Shown in pieces: positions 12,834 to 24,992 of a stretch of DNA of 64,000 nt (its first letter is position 1; every line of letters begins with the position of its first letter). Source of the stretch: Uloborus plumipes (Eukaryota; Arthropoda; Arachnida; Araneae; Uloboridae); NCBI GenBank assembly GCA_038373865.1, contig JAXGGA010002850.1:49487-113486 (forward strand). Reading direction: 5' to 3'. Both the position numbers and the translations under genes were made by a program. Under the pieces are notes generated by a model. It ran no database searches. It was given only the letters and a program-made list of their open reading frames with translations, and was not told the origin of the DNA.

Positions 12834-15800
12834 GAGGTTTGTTAAACAAATGGCAATACTGTGTAGGTAATGCGCGTTGCTTTCTTTCGATGCTGTGTGA
12901 GCCATTTCATTTAGTTTATCATCATAAATCTGAACAGTTTTGGACATGCATTTTTTGAGGAAGTAATTCATTAGGGAATGAGAGGATAGAAATTAGGGAA
13001 AATATGTTTTTGCTATGATTAATCTCCTTTTCTCCTAATGAATCGGAAGTAAAAATTTATTTCCGTTAATAATTAGGTTGTACGAGGTTCGTCTTATTTA
13101 TATGAGTACGTTGCCACTGAATAATTTTTGGTCTATTCTATAATAGTATAGGTCTAGTTGCATAGTAAGGTCTAGTTGCTTTAAGTTTTTACCTTTTCTT
13201 TTTCCCTCATGCTTTTGCAGTGAAAACGAAACACAACTTCTGCAATTAAAAGATATTATCCACTAGAACTAAGTTTTTTATTTGTTTGATTCATTTGGTA
13301 TCTATTTTTTACTTACCACACAATGTATAGAATAATCAATTGTTGCGTAACAGTGTTGTTATACTTATCACATCAATAGCGATAACACAGGCCTGCAAAA
13401 TTAGACTTTTTGAAAAATACAAACCACGTTTTCGCTGGCCTTTATGTTATTTGGTATGATGATTTTGTTAACAACCGCTGATTTTCTCCTTCATGTTGGA
13501 ATTTCTTGTAAAATTGGTTTTTGCTTTTAAGGAAATCATCCATTTAAAATTATTCTTTCAAACATTTTATCTGACAAAAATTGTATTTCTCCATTTAAAT
13601 ATATAGAAAATATTTATTCTTAGTGATACACATTGAGTTTTCAGCAATCAATTGCTTTTTTTTTAATCTAAACGGATGAAAATTACTGAAGTCAAATTAC
13701 ACAACCTCCTCTGGGAAAGAGAAAAATGCTGAGTTCTCTTGAGTTTGACTCTTTTACATAGAATTATGGTGCAGATTCTAAATAAATCATCATACTACTT
13801 TAATATATTTTATTAAGGTGTAACACTGATAAAAGGGACAATTGACCAAGAAGAGCAATCAATGGGATGGAACGTTTGAAATAAATTTTGTACAGCAAAA
13901 ACTAAAACAAAGCAATGAAGGTTTCTTTTTACATATCTCCCATTTCCTTTGTTATTTTTACTACAAATAGTTTATGTCTTGATAGAAACTTTTGACCTGT
14001 GCTTCACTAACTTACCCGAAACTTTCTGGAAAAAATTTTACATGCAAATGAGTGAAATATGATTTCGGGACATTCATTGAGCATCCCAATGCTTGGACTT
14101 TGCCAAGAGTGTTCATTACAATTCGTTTATAGTTAGGTTCCTTGTTATTACCCATAATTCACTGACCAAATTTTTGAAGGCAACTCAAGTTTGTACAGTG
14201 TATATGCTGTATATTTCTGGACCAATAAAGATTGCCTCTTTCAGTTTAATTTTGGATAAACCTGAAAACTTTTTGCACACGTATTTAAAACAATTACCAT
14301 ATTTTGGTGTGGAATTAATTTAATAATATCAATTTCAAGCCTGAACTTACATTAGCATAGAGGTGCTGATTTCGCATCTTGGCAGCTTTTTAAACACGTT
14401 TTCGAGCGGCCATTTCTTCATTCAAAAAGTCAATTTAAATGGTATTATTTTTAGAACTGAAAAAGAAGCATTTGTGCTTGAAAAAAAAACATCGCTAGGT
14501 AAAATTAACGTAGAGCGTGGCCATTTAGCATCCATCATTGGTGAAAAAAAGTGAATATAGAAAATTATTAACCAGTTTAATTTAGGTTTTTACGCAGTTC
14601 ATCGGTTTTCAGCAAACAGTTGGATTATTATTTTAAATTTTGATTTAACTTTCAATATTGTTTCGTAACCGTATTTAATTCTTGACACTCGGATTTCTGA
14701 AGACTTCCATGTCTACATTGTTCAGTAACTCCACACGAAACCTTCCAACCAGCATCCAAATAGTGTAAAATAATGAAGGCACACTTATGTTCATGCACAG
14801 ACTGACTAATAGAGTAATATTGTCGAAATAAAACTGAAGTGCACTAGTTTCGTCGTGATTTTTAGTTTCAAAGAACGTATTGCTTTATAAAACATTATTT
14901 TTGGCAATGTAAATTGATGAGTACACCACCCGTAGCTCCACAAATAGCTCTAAAATAAAACATGCTAGTAACATGTTTTGTAGCTCGTGCGATACATATT
15001 TCATTTCAGCTTTCTAATTAATTTAACGCTCATATACATGTTTCATTTGATAGCATTTTTAATGCATTTTGAAGAGAAAACGTAACTTTAAGTTCTAAGC
15101 ATAACCTTTAAATAATGCTGTACTTACACAGAACGTAACACAACGTACATGCAGGCAAAAAGTATTCAAAATTGTATTCATAATGTATTTTAGCAAGATA
15201 CTTGATTATTATTAGTAATGACATGAGGATGCTGCTCTGAGCTTTAGATAAAATAATATGTTTATTAACAAGATAATTTGCTCCTTCGCCGTTTTATTCT
15301 TATTTACTCATTTTCCGTCTACATTTAATCGATAATTTTGATCGTTCAGCTCAGAGAATAATTTAAAGTGACAGTTTTCGGATATATCGATGAAGTACAA
15401 TGTACGAATTAAGCTAATTCAGTTTTGCGGTTTATGTAATGTTTTTAGCGTACATTCCTATTTATGACGGTATTGTTCAAATAAAAATATTATAGGCACA
15501 AATTAGAGAATACTATGATGCAGTCTCATTTTGTATACAAATGATTTGATTGCGAACAATTAGAGTGTTGCAATGTTCTTTTTAAATTTTAGCTTAAGAA
15601 AGACAAACTCAAGATTTTTTAAGTTTACCAGTAACTGTTTTACAAATTAAACAAGCTCTAACAAAACGAAATTACACAATAATTTAATTTATTTAAACAC
15701 AATATTATCAAATATCGAGGTACTACTGCTTTTTAAAGAGATAGTCTAATGCAAGAAAATTTTATTTTTTTCGCAATACATCCACAAGGTTTATTTCGCA

Positions 15801-16200
15801 CGAACGCGTGCTTATTAACTAATAAAAATAATTAAATAATAATACAAACGTATCCCGTTGTTGCATATTTTAAATGTGAACAAGAGAAAAATGAAATAGA
15901 AGTAAAGCAATCAGAACTTAAACCACAATAATATCTCATCAATTATATCACCCTCCTCCCCTCATAAAAAAAATATCATGCAGCTTTATTGATTTTCCAA
16001 GTTTAATCATTTATTTGTACGACTATCACTGAACTGTGTATTAAATTTCATTTAATTATGACGATTCCTTCATGGTATTGCAAAATTCACAAACATGAGT
16101 TTACAAATGGGTTTTTCTCTATTGGTACTACATATTCTAAGGAAATGGAGTTATCTTTCTCATCGAAAACTAAAGCTGTTTTAGTACAAATAAGTACGTA
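12834..16200. other. No gene seen; diverged dispersed repeat near 15326-15520
   Basis: About 3.4 kb of AT-rich sequence without a recognisable gene or fresh element. 15326-15520 is diverged but alignable to 49409-49600: both read TAATCGAT, then GTGACAGTTT or GTGGCAGTTT, then GAATTA and GTAATG at matching spacing. This marks an old dispersed repeat. Short open frames at 14093-14554 have no domain. Confidence 0.5.
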
Positions 16201-16259
16201 ATAGTAATTTGGAACGTTTAACGGTGTGCACCCGCGGTATGTCCAGCGTTACTCAATGC

Positions 16260-16560
16260 ACTCATCAGTTTTTTGCGTTAGTTCACATGATTCCCCAATT
16301 TCCTATTCCCCTCAACCTATCCAGTATTGCTTCATATCCTATTCGAAAATTCCATTGCTCCCATTATGTCAATTGTTACCATTCTCCACTTCTTTTTCAA
16401 AATTCCGATTATTCTTCACAAATGCCCAGTGTTTTTTACATTACTCCATTCCCTTTTTGAAATTCCTATTGCTCTTCATACCGTGCATCTCTTTGGATGC
16501 ACTCTACTTTCTATTCGTAAAAATTCCCAATGTGTTTATAACCCACTTCAGAGACCTACG
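16260..16560 (+). repeat. Degenerate tandem repeat, unit about 55-60 bp
   Basis: Recurring AAATTCC(G/T)ATT(G/A)(T/C)TCTTCA-like blocks at about 16347, 16400, 16459 and 16519, in pyrimidine-rich sequence unlike the flanks. The three overlapping open frames here are explained by this repeat composition and are not called as genes. Confidence 0.45.
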
Positions 16561-17180
16561 TTGGGCTGAAGGGGTGCAAATTGGAGTACCAAGGTAGCGC
16601 ACGACACTTAGCTAATTTCATTTACTGCAGACGTGTTTTCACCATTTTCCAAATTTTTAACAAAATTCAATCCTTATAAAGTGATACGAAACGACATATC
16701 AGGCTTATTATACGGAATCAGAGTTTGCAGAAGCTCTGCAAATATTTATTTCCAGGAGCGGCAAATAAGGGGGGCAAGAGGGGGCGGTCACCCTCAAATT
16801 TTTGAGAATAATTATAAGAAACGTGTAAGCTCAATTTGTATGAATCACAAATCAATGATCATGTGTAAAAGGAAATAAAAAAGCTCACTTATTCTCAATA
16901 ATAGTTGACGAAAGTGAAGAAATTTTAACAGAAACAGCTTTTGTAAAAAAGTTTTGCATCATATGAACCACCAGTAATCCGGTAAAATGTACATAAAGGA
17001 GAAATCTTGAAATTTTCCGAGTTTCTCATATGAATTTTCGAATTTATCAAGCTACTGTATATTGTTTAAATGAACCTTTTTTTAAAAAAAAAGATTAAAT
17101 ACATTTTACAATAGCTTCATTTTTAGCCTACTTTCCAGTTAAAAATAAAAGAAAGAGTTAAAAGCATTAAAAGTGGCTTA
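16561..17180. other. No gene seen
   Basis: A G-rich patch (GGGGGGCAAGAGGGGGCGG, about 16769-16787) is the only unusual feature. Confidence 0.5.
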
Positions 17181-17182
17181 AT

Positions 17183-17254
17183 GCATCTAAAAAATATCGC
17201 CAAGTCCAAAAAATATCGCCAAGCCAAAAAAATATCGCCAAATCCAAAAAAAAG
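17183..17254 (+). repeat. Short tandem repeat, unit about 19 bp
   Basis: Three to four copies of AAAAAATATCGCCAAGTCC-type units with one or two changes each. They make the Phe/Trp-rich open frames on the minus strand, which are not genes. Confidence 0.75.
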
Positions 17255-17339
17255 TCAAAAAGAAATAAAAAAGAAAAATGAATACTGAAAAATTCAAAAT
17301 TGGAAAGTAGGGTATTGAGATGGGGAATTTGTGCGTCTG

Positions 17340-17940
17340 TCGGTCTGTCTGTCTGTCTGTCCCCCCTAATAACTTTTGAATGAACATTCCGATTTGCACA
17401 AACTGTTTTTTTGTTGGACAGATCTCGGTGAGTACAGATCATTCCCATATTTGATTTTTTGATTTGAACAATTTTTGGTTTAACTTTGAGCCGATACTAA
17501 CTTTTTAATGCACAGTCCGATTTGAACAAACTTTTTTTTTTTTGTTGGAAAGATCTTATCAAGGATACTTCATTCCCGTATTTACATTTTCGATTTGAAT
17601 AATTTTTTGTTCAACATTGAACCATTCAAACAAGCTCCCTTCAAACAAGCCCCTAATAACTTTTGAATGAACAGTGGGATTTAAACTATTTTTTTTTTGC
17701 TCGAAGGATTTCAGCAAGAATACTTCACTACCATATTTAAATTTTGAATATTTTTTTGTTCAACATTTAACCGTTCAAACAACTTTTCCCCACCTAATAA
17801 CTTTTAAGTGAACAGTTCGAATTGAATAAACTTTTTTTTGTTCGAAAGATCTCGAAGATTCTCATACCCATAGTTCGCTTTTTGATTCGAACCATTTTTC
17901 GTTCAACGTTGAACCGTTCAGAAAAAAACGTAACATTAGC
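17340..17940 (+). repeat. Diverged tandem repeat, about 130-160 bp unit, four copies
   Basis: After a (GTCT)n microsatellite (17341-17360), a block starting CCTAATAACTTTTGAATGAAC and continuing with GATTTGAACAAAC, a T-run, TTGGAAAGATCT, a CATTCCCATATTT block and TTCAACATTGAACC is repeated. Copies begin at about 17361, 17491, 17651 and 17791. The copies differ considerably, so the array is old. Confidence 0.75.
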
Positions 17941-19173
17941 GCCTACGTTGAAATTTAAGTTAAATGTAGATCCTGAGCTTAAAGACGGATTTCCTTCAAA
18001 CTAATTTTGTTAGGAAATGGTTTTGATAAATAATGCATGTAAAGTACTTTTCTAGATAATCTTCTGTGAGGACTGATTCCGACTCCGTAAACATGGCGGA
18101 AATGCAGGCTCAGAAAAAAAATGACTGACTGTGCAGACGATTTTTTGTTTATTTATTTATCTGTTTTGTTTTTATTATTATTATTATTATCTAGCAGACG
18201 GTTTTTTTTTAACAAAAATGTTTCATTCGCGAGAGCATTTTATTCTTTATTTATATTTAACAACTGGCAACGGATTAAAAATGAAATTAGAGACATTTTA
18301 TTAACGAACGAATTTTTTTTCTTCTGTGTTTGTTCTTTGTACTTTTATTTATTTATTTATTTATTTATTGAAAACGATTGAGGAATTTTTCTACGGAAAA
18401 ACTATAACAGTTACATTCTCTAAAAGGTACAAAAAAACTTTATTTATTCGTTTATTTACTTTTTACGTATCTATTTCATCTGATGAGATTGGTATATTTT
18501 GCATTTAGAAATCAGCTTTAAGTGCTAAAAAGGTATGTTTGACATAATTTTCAGCCTCATATAATCAAGATAATATTGATTAGATGCTAGAATGCCGGTG
18601 TTAATGTACGGGAATGTAGGCTCGTTTACTTCTTGACAGAACTTCTTGTTACCAAATGTATTTCGTTCCATACTGATTAAATTTATAGTTAACAAACTCG
18701 CCTCATCAAACGAAATGCTGAAATGCCGCCCCTGTTTATTTCTCGCCGAACAACTATTAATGACATAAATATTAACATATAACTGCTAATCGGGTTTATT
18801 GAATAAAATAATGTCTACCATGGCCTTTTATTACATAAAACTATCATTAGTAATGATAAATTGATCTAGTTAGTTAACTATTAGTTGATTAATAGGCTAA
18901 AATGTCAATTCCAGGGAGCATTTCTTGTCTGAAGTGAACGCTTAATATCAGTCCTGTTCTCATTCAAAGAATGTGGCACCGAATCTATAGTTGTCATTAA
19001 GTGTTTAGAGTTTAGGGCTAGAATTTGATTAGTTAGCTTAATGCTACTAATATCATTGAAATCTGTTGTTTCCTAAAGCTACCTAAATAGAGAAAATTTA
19101 CAACACAGATAGTTAACGGCTGCCGTAGATAAAAGTTGAAAAGTTTCTTGTGGTGATTAGTTGATTATTATTA

Positions 19174-19204
<31 letters not shown>

Positions 19205-20606
19205 GTGACAGTAGAATCCTATAGCAGCTAAACGCATTTACTTCACACATAACCTAATTAAACAGGAAAGTTTTTTGTGGCAAAAATAGGAATATTTTAA
19301 GTTTTTCGCGTGAATAAACTTAAAATATGAATTAAACATTTTAAACATAGATACATAAAGAAAAGTGGCGAGTTTTTATCTAACAAAATTTAGCTTTAAA
19401 AAGGGGAGTTTAGTGAATTTTAATAATTCATATACACTAAAAGACTGCAAGTGTTTTTATAAAAGCATTACAATATTTTAAGTAAGACTTAAAAATTCCT
19501 AAATAGACTAATTTGAAATTTTAAACAAAAAACAAATGAAACGTTAATGTACAAAAAAATAAGTTCTCCAACAGATAAAATATGTTATTATTTGAAAATT
19601 TATAATCCTGGCAACACAACCAAATACTACTTTTAGGTGCAAACAAAAAGGTTTGAAAAGGTCAATTAACTTTCTTGTTATTTGCTTATTGTATTTTAAG
19701 TATGAGTTAAAAGAAATTATTTTTGTTCCAAATTAGAGATTTTGAGCATTGTTTATTTTTTGCAGACGAATTTAAATTTTCGAAGGGTTTCAAATTTCAG
19801 CTTTGGAAGATCTTTCAAATTTTCTTCATATCAACAAATAGGCGTGTATTTTTCTTTTCTTTTTCTTTCTTTTTTTTTTGAACAAACATTTAAAAGGCGA
19901 GCGATATCATATCTTAATCCAACAGGTTAAACCGGTTATGTGTGACCCTAAAGGCAGTTATGTTTGTTTATCCAGACTAGAAGCTGAGCAACCACTGATC
20001 AGGACGTTCAGAGGCTTTGATTTGGAATGAGAACGTATACAAAGACACATTTAACGAAGATCTTACACAGAGGATCTTCTATTGGCAGGCATCAAACCCA
20101 CTACTCTCCCGTTACGAGTCCAAATACTTATCGATCACTACAACGCATTTCAAGCTGTACATCTTATGCTCGAAATTAATTGTGTACTTAAAATAAAGAT
20201 ACTTGACAAAGTCTACACAAAGCCGTCTTGCTACAAAGTGTTTCCATTAAATTCCAGGACTGGGTGAAAACAACGGGATGCGTAATGAAAACCAAACATA
20301 CGTTTTATAATTCTCATCATTGTTTTATTTATTTTTTTACTTTTTGATGTTCTTAGTTTGAACATTTCTGCATTGCCCAGGCTTAATGAATTATAAATGC
20401 ACAGAACACAATTTTAACAATGACTTATAATTGTTTTTCTTCCATTTATGTCTATGTATATATACTTATTCAGTACTGATATACATTTCTTCTATAAACA
20501 TTTAATAATTAATGAAAGCTATGTATTTTTAAAATACTTCGTTCTGAATTTGTATTGCTAACATTACAATAAAAACGCATTCTACGTGCAATTCATAAAT
20601 TAGTGC
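17941..20606. other. No gene seen; microsatellites and a tRNA-like remnant
   Basis: TTTA-type repeats at 18140-18190 and 18340-18370 and (TA)n at 19179-19204. The minus strand at about 20085-20140 reads like a decayed tRNA-derived SINE head (GGACTCGTAACGG, then GTGGGTTTGATGCC resembling a B box). No coding frame shows a domain. Confidence 0.45.
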
Positions 20607-20684
20607 ATCTAATATTTTCAATACATGTGTATTATTTTATTTCAACGGGAAAGAAATAATACACATGTATTGAAAATATTAGAT
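20607..20684. repeat. Perfect hairpin, 31-bp stem and 16-base loop
   Basis: Arms 20607-20637 and 20654-20684 are exact reverse complements with no mismatch; the loop is TATTTCAACGGGAAAG. At 78 bases total it has the size of a microRNA precursor, but the perfect stem is more typical of a young inverted duplication or tiny foldback. The strand of any transcript is unknown. Confidence 0.9.
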
Positions 20685-20984
20685 ATATTCAGGTTAAAGT
20701 ACTCATACATTAACACTGTGGAGCGAATCGTTGATGATAATAAAAAGTTAATTATTTGTCAATACGAAACCACCAACAAAACATTGGTCCTACATTTTTG
20801 TAGTAAAAATTGAAAAGCAGAATAAGTTCAGTTAAGTACATTAGCTAGTACATTTTCCCGTCAAATAAGTTTCTCGAAATTAAAAAAAAAAATCCATCTA
20901 AAATATTACAACCGAAGGCTGTTATATTTGCAGCATGTGGTCAATAAATTTCAAGCAGCGACACTACATTTAACTATTTTCCCA

Positions 20985-21340
20985 TCAACCCTTTAAAGCG
21001 TTTCACTTGATTCAAAATTTTGCCTCGAGGCTGAGAAAATGCCTCTCTAACTGACGGCCCTGGATGGTTACGAACATAAACGTCAAGGATAATTAGAAAA
21101 GCCGTAATCCGATGCCTCAAGAGATGCATTAAAGTACACAACGCACATCACTCGTGGTTATTTGTCATGACATCTTTGAAATCGCTACTTTATGGCGGAG
21201 CTTTAATGTCTGCCCGAATATTACTGCAAATTTATGTTTCAGATAACAAAGTGTGTCTCTGCAAACAAGATGAGTGCTTGTCACTTTGTGTAGAAACTGA
21301 AATTTGACTTTTAAAAAGAATAAAGGGCGCATATTAAGCG
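20985..21340 (+). repeat. Old dispersed repeat, copy 1
   Basis: Alignable in direct orientation to 54945-55230. Shared blocks include TCAACCC(T/C)TTAA, AGGCTGAGAAA, CATAAACGTCAA and GCATTAAAG or ACATTAAAGCACAC. Identity is low with indels. Class unknown; no protein seen. Confidence 0.55.
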
Positions 21341-22092
21341 AACATATCATAATATGAACGTGTTTGATGTTAGAGGCATTACAAACAAAAGATCTTTTAC
21401 GAAATGAACTGTTTGTACTAAATTTAAACTTCCTAAAAGCTGTTACATTTCTTTTTAATATACAAACACAAAGTGTTAAATTTAATTGAAATGAAAGTTA
21501 GAAGTCTGATGGTTCTAGTTGCAAATGATTGTTTCGTGCGCAAGCTGTTGTTTTTCGACTCAGCTAAAAGTTTTGATTTTTACATCGGTTGGGATAGCAT
21601 TTGTATAATCATTTCTGTTGGGGCTGAGGATTACAATATTGTTAGTGCAGATACTGCGCAGGCCGCCAATAATCCGTGCAACACTTATCTGCACTCTTTT
21701 CAATTGTTTAAAAAGCTGAGAATTAGAAGTCGAAAAGTAAACAAGAGAACCGAATTCAAAACGTATTTCAACAAGTCAGTCTAAAGGTGAAGACATTCAC
21801 CCCTTAGTCTCAACCAGAGATATATTTCAAGATATAACTTGATTACCTTTGCTAATAAATGCTTCAGGAGGTCTGCTGCTACGATTTCCTAGGCTCAGTG
21901 CGAAACCCAAGTACTAAAAGTATGAGTTAAACTTTTCGTACAAACTATGAGAGAGTAACTGTATAAACGGCTATATGTGGCATAAAAGCAAGTCACTGAC
22001 ATAAACGAATTCATAGTAAGGTTTTATTCGCCAGAAAAAGCACAGGTCTTGGTTAGAGCCTGATTTAAATTCGACTCAATTTTACATCTTAA
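21341..22092. other. No gene supported
   Basis: The longest frame (21473-21784, 103 codons) shows no recognisable domain and no neighbouring exon that I can link to it. Confidence 0.45.
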
Positions 22093-22325
22093 CCCTTTAA
22101 CTGTCAAGTTATTTTGATTTTTTACACTTTTCCAAGCACAAACCCGAGAAACAGTCGGGTTTGACAAAGAGATGAAGTCGAAATAAACATCTCCCGATAT
22201 ATATTCGGGCATAACAATACGATGCACTCAAAAAAAAAAAAAAAACTACCCCGAGTAATACTAGGGGGTGACATTTTCGAAAACCAGTTGTGCCCGAGAC
22301 TATCTCGGGCATGACAGTTAAAAGG
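22093..22325. mobile_element. piggyBac-like MITE (233 bp)
   Basis: Flanked by TTAA at 22089-22092 and 22326-22329. Ends are CCCTTTAACTGTCA and, as complement, CCTTTTAACTGTCA (13 of 14). A second inner pair occurs: CCCGAGAAACAGTCGGG and CCCGAGACTATCTCGGG are each small hairpins. It carries no gene. Confidence 0.75.
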
Positions 22326-22329
22326 TTAA

Positions 22330-23765
22330 TGTTCAAGACCTTTTCAATGACTGACAGTAGCCCTTATATTAATGTAGTGAAAGTGAGTGGCATTATATGC
22401 CATCCTCATTTAGGTTCAAGGTTAGTTTCAATAAACTTGCATTTAATTATTTGACTTTATTTATTTTGACATATATTCAAAAAATGTATGCTGAGTCTTA
22501 AAATTAATATTTTTGTATAACGTTATGTTTATTTTAATTAATAACCGTCTTTAACTGTCTCAGCTATGAAGTTGTGTTAAAATTACGGTAGTTCAACTTG
22601 TATAGACCACATATGGTGAGGGGGTAAGATTTTGCACTTCAGATTTCAAACGAAGAGAGACCGAGTCTAAAGAATTGAGAATCATTAGTAAACATCTTTC
22701 TACAGTAAGACATTTAATAACCCAAACATTAAAACTCAGCCCAAAAAATGTTAAGAAACTGAACTAAGTATAATTTCAAGCAAATAACGTATATAGTTTT
22801 TCAGAATCAAGAGAATTAACAATAGTGTTATTTGAGAGGAGAAAAAACTAATTTCAAAAATGTAAAATAATCACTTTATTGATCCTAGAAAACAGAATCT
22901 ATAATGAAACGGGATTAAATTGCAATTTTCAAGAGTTATTCTGGGTATTACTTTAATAAGTGAAATCGAGCCATTAAACCTTAGACAGTTTCATTTCGAA
23001 AATTGGAGAATTTATAATTTATCTTCCTTAAGAAATATTAAATGAATTAATCATCCTTTTCAATGTCTTTATTTAAATTTACTTCCCTCTCACTGTCTCA
23101 GTATTTAATTTAGAAGGTTGAATTATACGCTGCTATTTTATTCGGCTTCAATGATTTTGTTGTCAAAACTTTTACCACAAAGCGTCTAAACTTCATTTCA
23201 GTGTGCACTGCAAATGTAAGTTTAATTATATTTTGAGCAAGGAAATTGTTAGTCACGATTTTGAACTTAGGTTTAAGTTCAGCCTCAAATTTTAACCACT
23301 GCTATAATTTTGATGCATTACGAGATTAACTTCTAAAGTACAATTCTGAATATTTAAACAAAAGCATATTGTTAACTGAAAATGACTACTTCTTTCTTAA
23401 AAACTGATCTCCACAATAAAATAGTAAAACTAAATTTAAAGGTCGATGACTTATTGAATAAACTCATATAGTATATGTTTTTCATATTATTTCATCTACA
23501 TTTCGTTTCGCAAAACAAATAAGTATACATTTCAGTTTCACAATTTTGTCGAAGCAGTCTAAGCGCAAATTTAAAACGTGTAATTTCAGTGAAAAAGTCC
23601 AATGTTCAAGGGACGATCACAGAATTAGCCGATTTAACCAATATAATGTAGTGTTTTTTTCTTCTTTCAAAAACCCATAACGCATTATTTTTATTTTTGT
23701 GTCCCCAATTGTGTAGCCATTAAGGTATGAAACCGCTTTCGGACATCTATTTCAAAGCAAATGCC
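22330..23765. other. No gene seen
   Basis: AT-rich sequence with no open frame or repeat I can support. Confidence 0.5.
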
Positions 23766-23811
23766 AATGATCGAGCTGGAGGCAAAGATCTTTGCCTCCA
23801 GCTCGATCATT
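23766..23811. repeat. Perfect 46-bp palindrome
   Basis: Symmetrical about 23788/23789, with central AAAGATCTTT. Its right half supplies the 5' strand of stem I of the hammerhead ribozyme, and its left half (ATGATCGAGCTG) is the same 12-mer as the ribozyme's 3' stem I strand. Two competing foldings are therefore possible. Confidence 0.95.
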
Positions 23812-23879
23812 TGCTATTCCTAACTGAGGAGTCCACAATAAGGACGAAACTGCAGTCTTAGAATGCTATGATCGAGCTG
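23799..23879 (+). ncRNA. Hammerhead self-cleaving ribozyme, type I with minimal stem III
   Basis: All conserved core positions are present in order: CTGAGGA (23824-23830, matching CUGANGA), stem II GTCC/GGAC (23831-23834 with 23842-23845, loop ACAATAA), GAAA (23846-23849), a two-pair stem III (AC/GT around loop TGCA) and the cleavage triplet GTC, with cut expected after C23857. Stem I pairs CTAA with TTAG, then TATT with AATG (one wobble) past a bulged C. After an internal loop it pairs perfectly for 11 bp (CAGCTCGATCA with TGATCGAGCTG). Open ends in stem I make it type I. Such ribozymes with tiny stem III are known from Penelope-like elements and other small retroelements; no such protein is visible nearby. 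Expected reaction: site-specific self-cleavage of its own transcript. Confidence 0.88.
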
Positions 23880-24164
23880 TGGGTGCATTTGCTTCAGTTC
23901 TGCCTTAGCCCTGGCTTATGGGCGGTAACTCATTGCATATCAATTCTAAAGTTTAAAATATGGTGGTATATCACTATTAATTTATTATTATTATTTATTT
24001 TTTTTTATTTATTTTTTTTTTTTTTGAACTCATGATGGCAGATAGGTATTGATGTTTATTACTTTTAATCGTGTAACATAATAATTATTACTTATACAGA
24101 AAAATAAGCTAATTTTATTCAAGAAACAAATTTCCATTTAACTTTGAATTTTTATAGTTATTTA
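23880..24164. other. Short gene-free stretch after the ribozyme
   Basis: Holds GGCGGTAACTCATTGC-like sequence and a T-rich run at 23985-24025. No frame or element boundary identified. Confidence 0.4.
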
Positions 24165-24221
24165 CTAGCTGCGTAGCCCGGCGTTGCACGGGCTGTAATG
24201 TAGTGAAGGCAGTTTGAGAAA

Positions 24222-24420
24222 ACTACTCGCCACCAAGGCGGCTCGCCTTTAAAGAAATGAGGAAAGTTTAAACAGTTTACTCGCCGTCAAGTCGGCTCGC
24301 CTTTACAGTAGCGAGGAAAGTTTCAATTCACTACTTGCCGCCAAGGCGGCTCGCCTTTAAAGTACCAAGGAAAAGTTTAATAAACTACTCCCCGCTAAAG
24401 CGGCTCGCTAAAAAGCTTTC
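24222..24420 (+). repeat. Tandem repeat, 54-bp unit, four copies
   Basis: Copies start at 24224, 24278, 24332 and 24386 with exact 54-bp spacing. The common core is TACTCGCC-NNCAAGGCGGCTCGCC followed by TTTAAAG and GAGGAAAGTTTAA. It lies just inside the hairpin end of the Helitron-like element and is more GC-rich than the surroundings. Confidence 0.88.
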
Positions 24421-24823
24421 CTGCATCAAAGAATCAATCGAATATTTTGCACATACTTCCTCAAAAATAAAGACGATGTCAAGTAGCGCATACTTAGCAC
24501 TCTCCCTAAATAAAAAATAAAATTCCTTTCCAAAAACAATTATTTCCAAACCGCTTTCTTCCTGTAAAATTAATTGCGAAATTCTAAACGAAAAAGTTCT
24601 TTTAATATTTGGATCGCAGCCAGAAAAAGTCCATTCTAAAAACAGCAATTGCAATTTTATTTAAAAACACATTTTCAAAATGGTACCAGAGAAAAAATAT
24701 GTCATTAATAATTAGAATAAAAACAATTGTTAGAATTTTGTTTAAACACGTATTCAAAATGACAATGGAAAAAAATAACACTCTTTCATTTTAAAAAGTT
24801 CAAATTAATTAACGTTTTAATTT

Positions 24824-24992
24824 AGGGCCGAATTCAAGTGAAACACCATTGCAATCGCTTCGAGGCGTTTGCATATTGCAACCGCTACTGTAAGTCGAAT
24901 TCAAGTGAATTCGTTTCACTTGAATCCAAATTTTGGAATTTGCGATTGCATTGGTGAGTTGCGATCGTCCGTGTTTCACTTGAATCCCTGCC
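24824..24992. mobile_element. Palindromic MITE, copy 2, nested
   Basis: Relative of 10730-10930: starts AGGGCCGAATTCAAGTGAAA and ends TTTCACTTGAATCCCTGCCT. The middle contains an extra TTCAAGTGAATTCGTTTCAC palindrome. It sits inside the Helitron-like element. Confidence 0.6.

Noticed and set aside
16209..16597. Three overlapping plus-strand frames of 80-123 codons
   Set aside because: They coincide with a degenerate pyrimidine-rich tandem repeat and show no domain.
17167..17448. Minus-strand frames rich in Phe, Leu and Trp that look like membrane proteins
   Set aside because: Produced by the 19-bp tandem repeat and the (GTCT)n tract.
21473..21784. 103-codon host exon
   Set aside because: No recognisable domain; initiation context and splice partners could not be supported.
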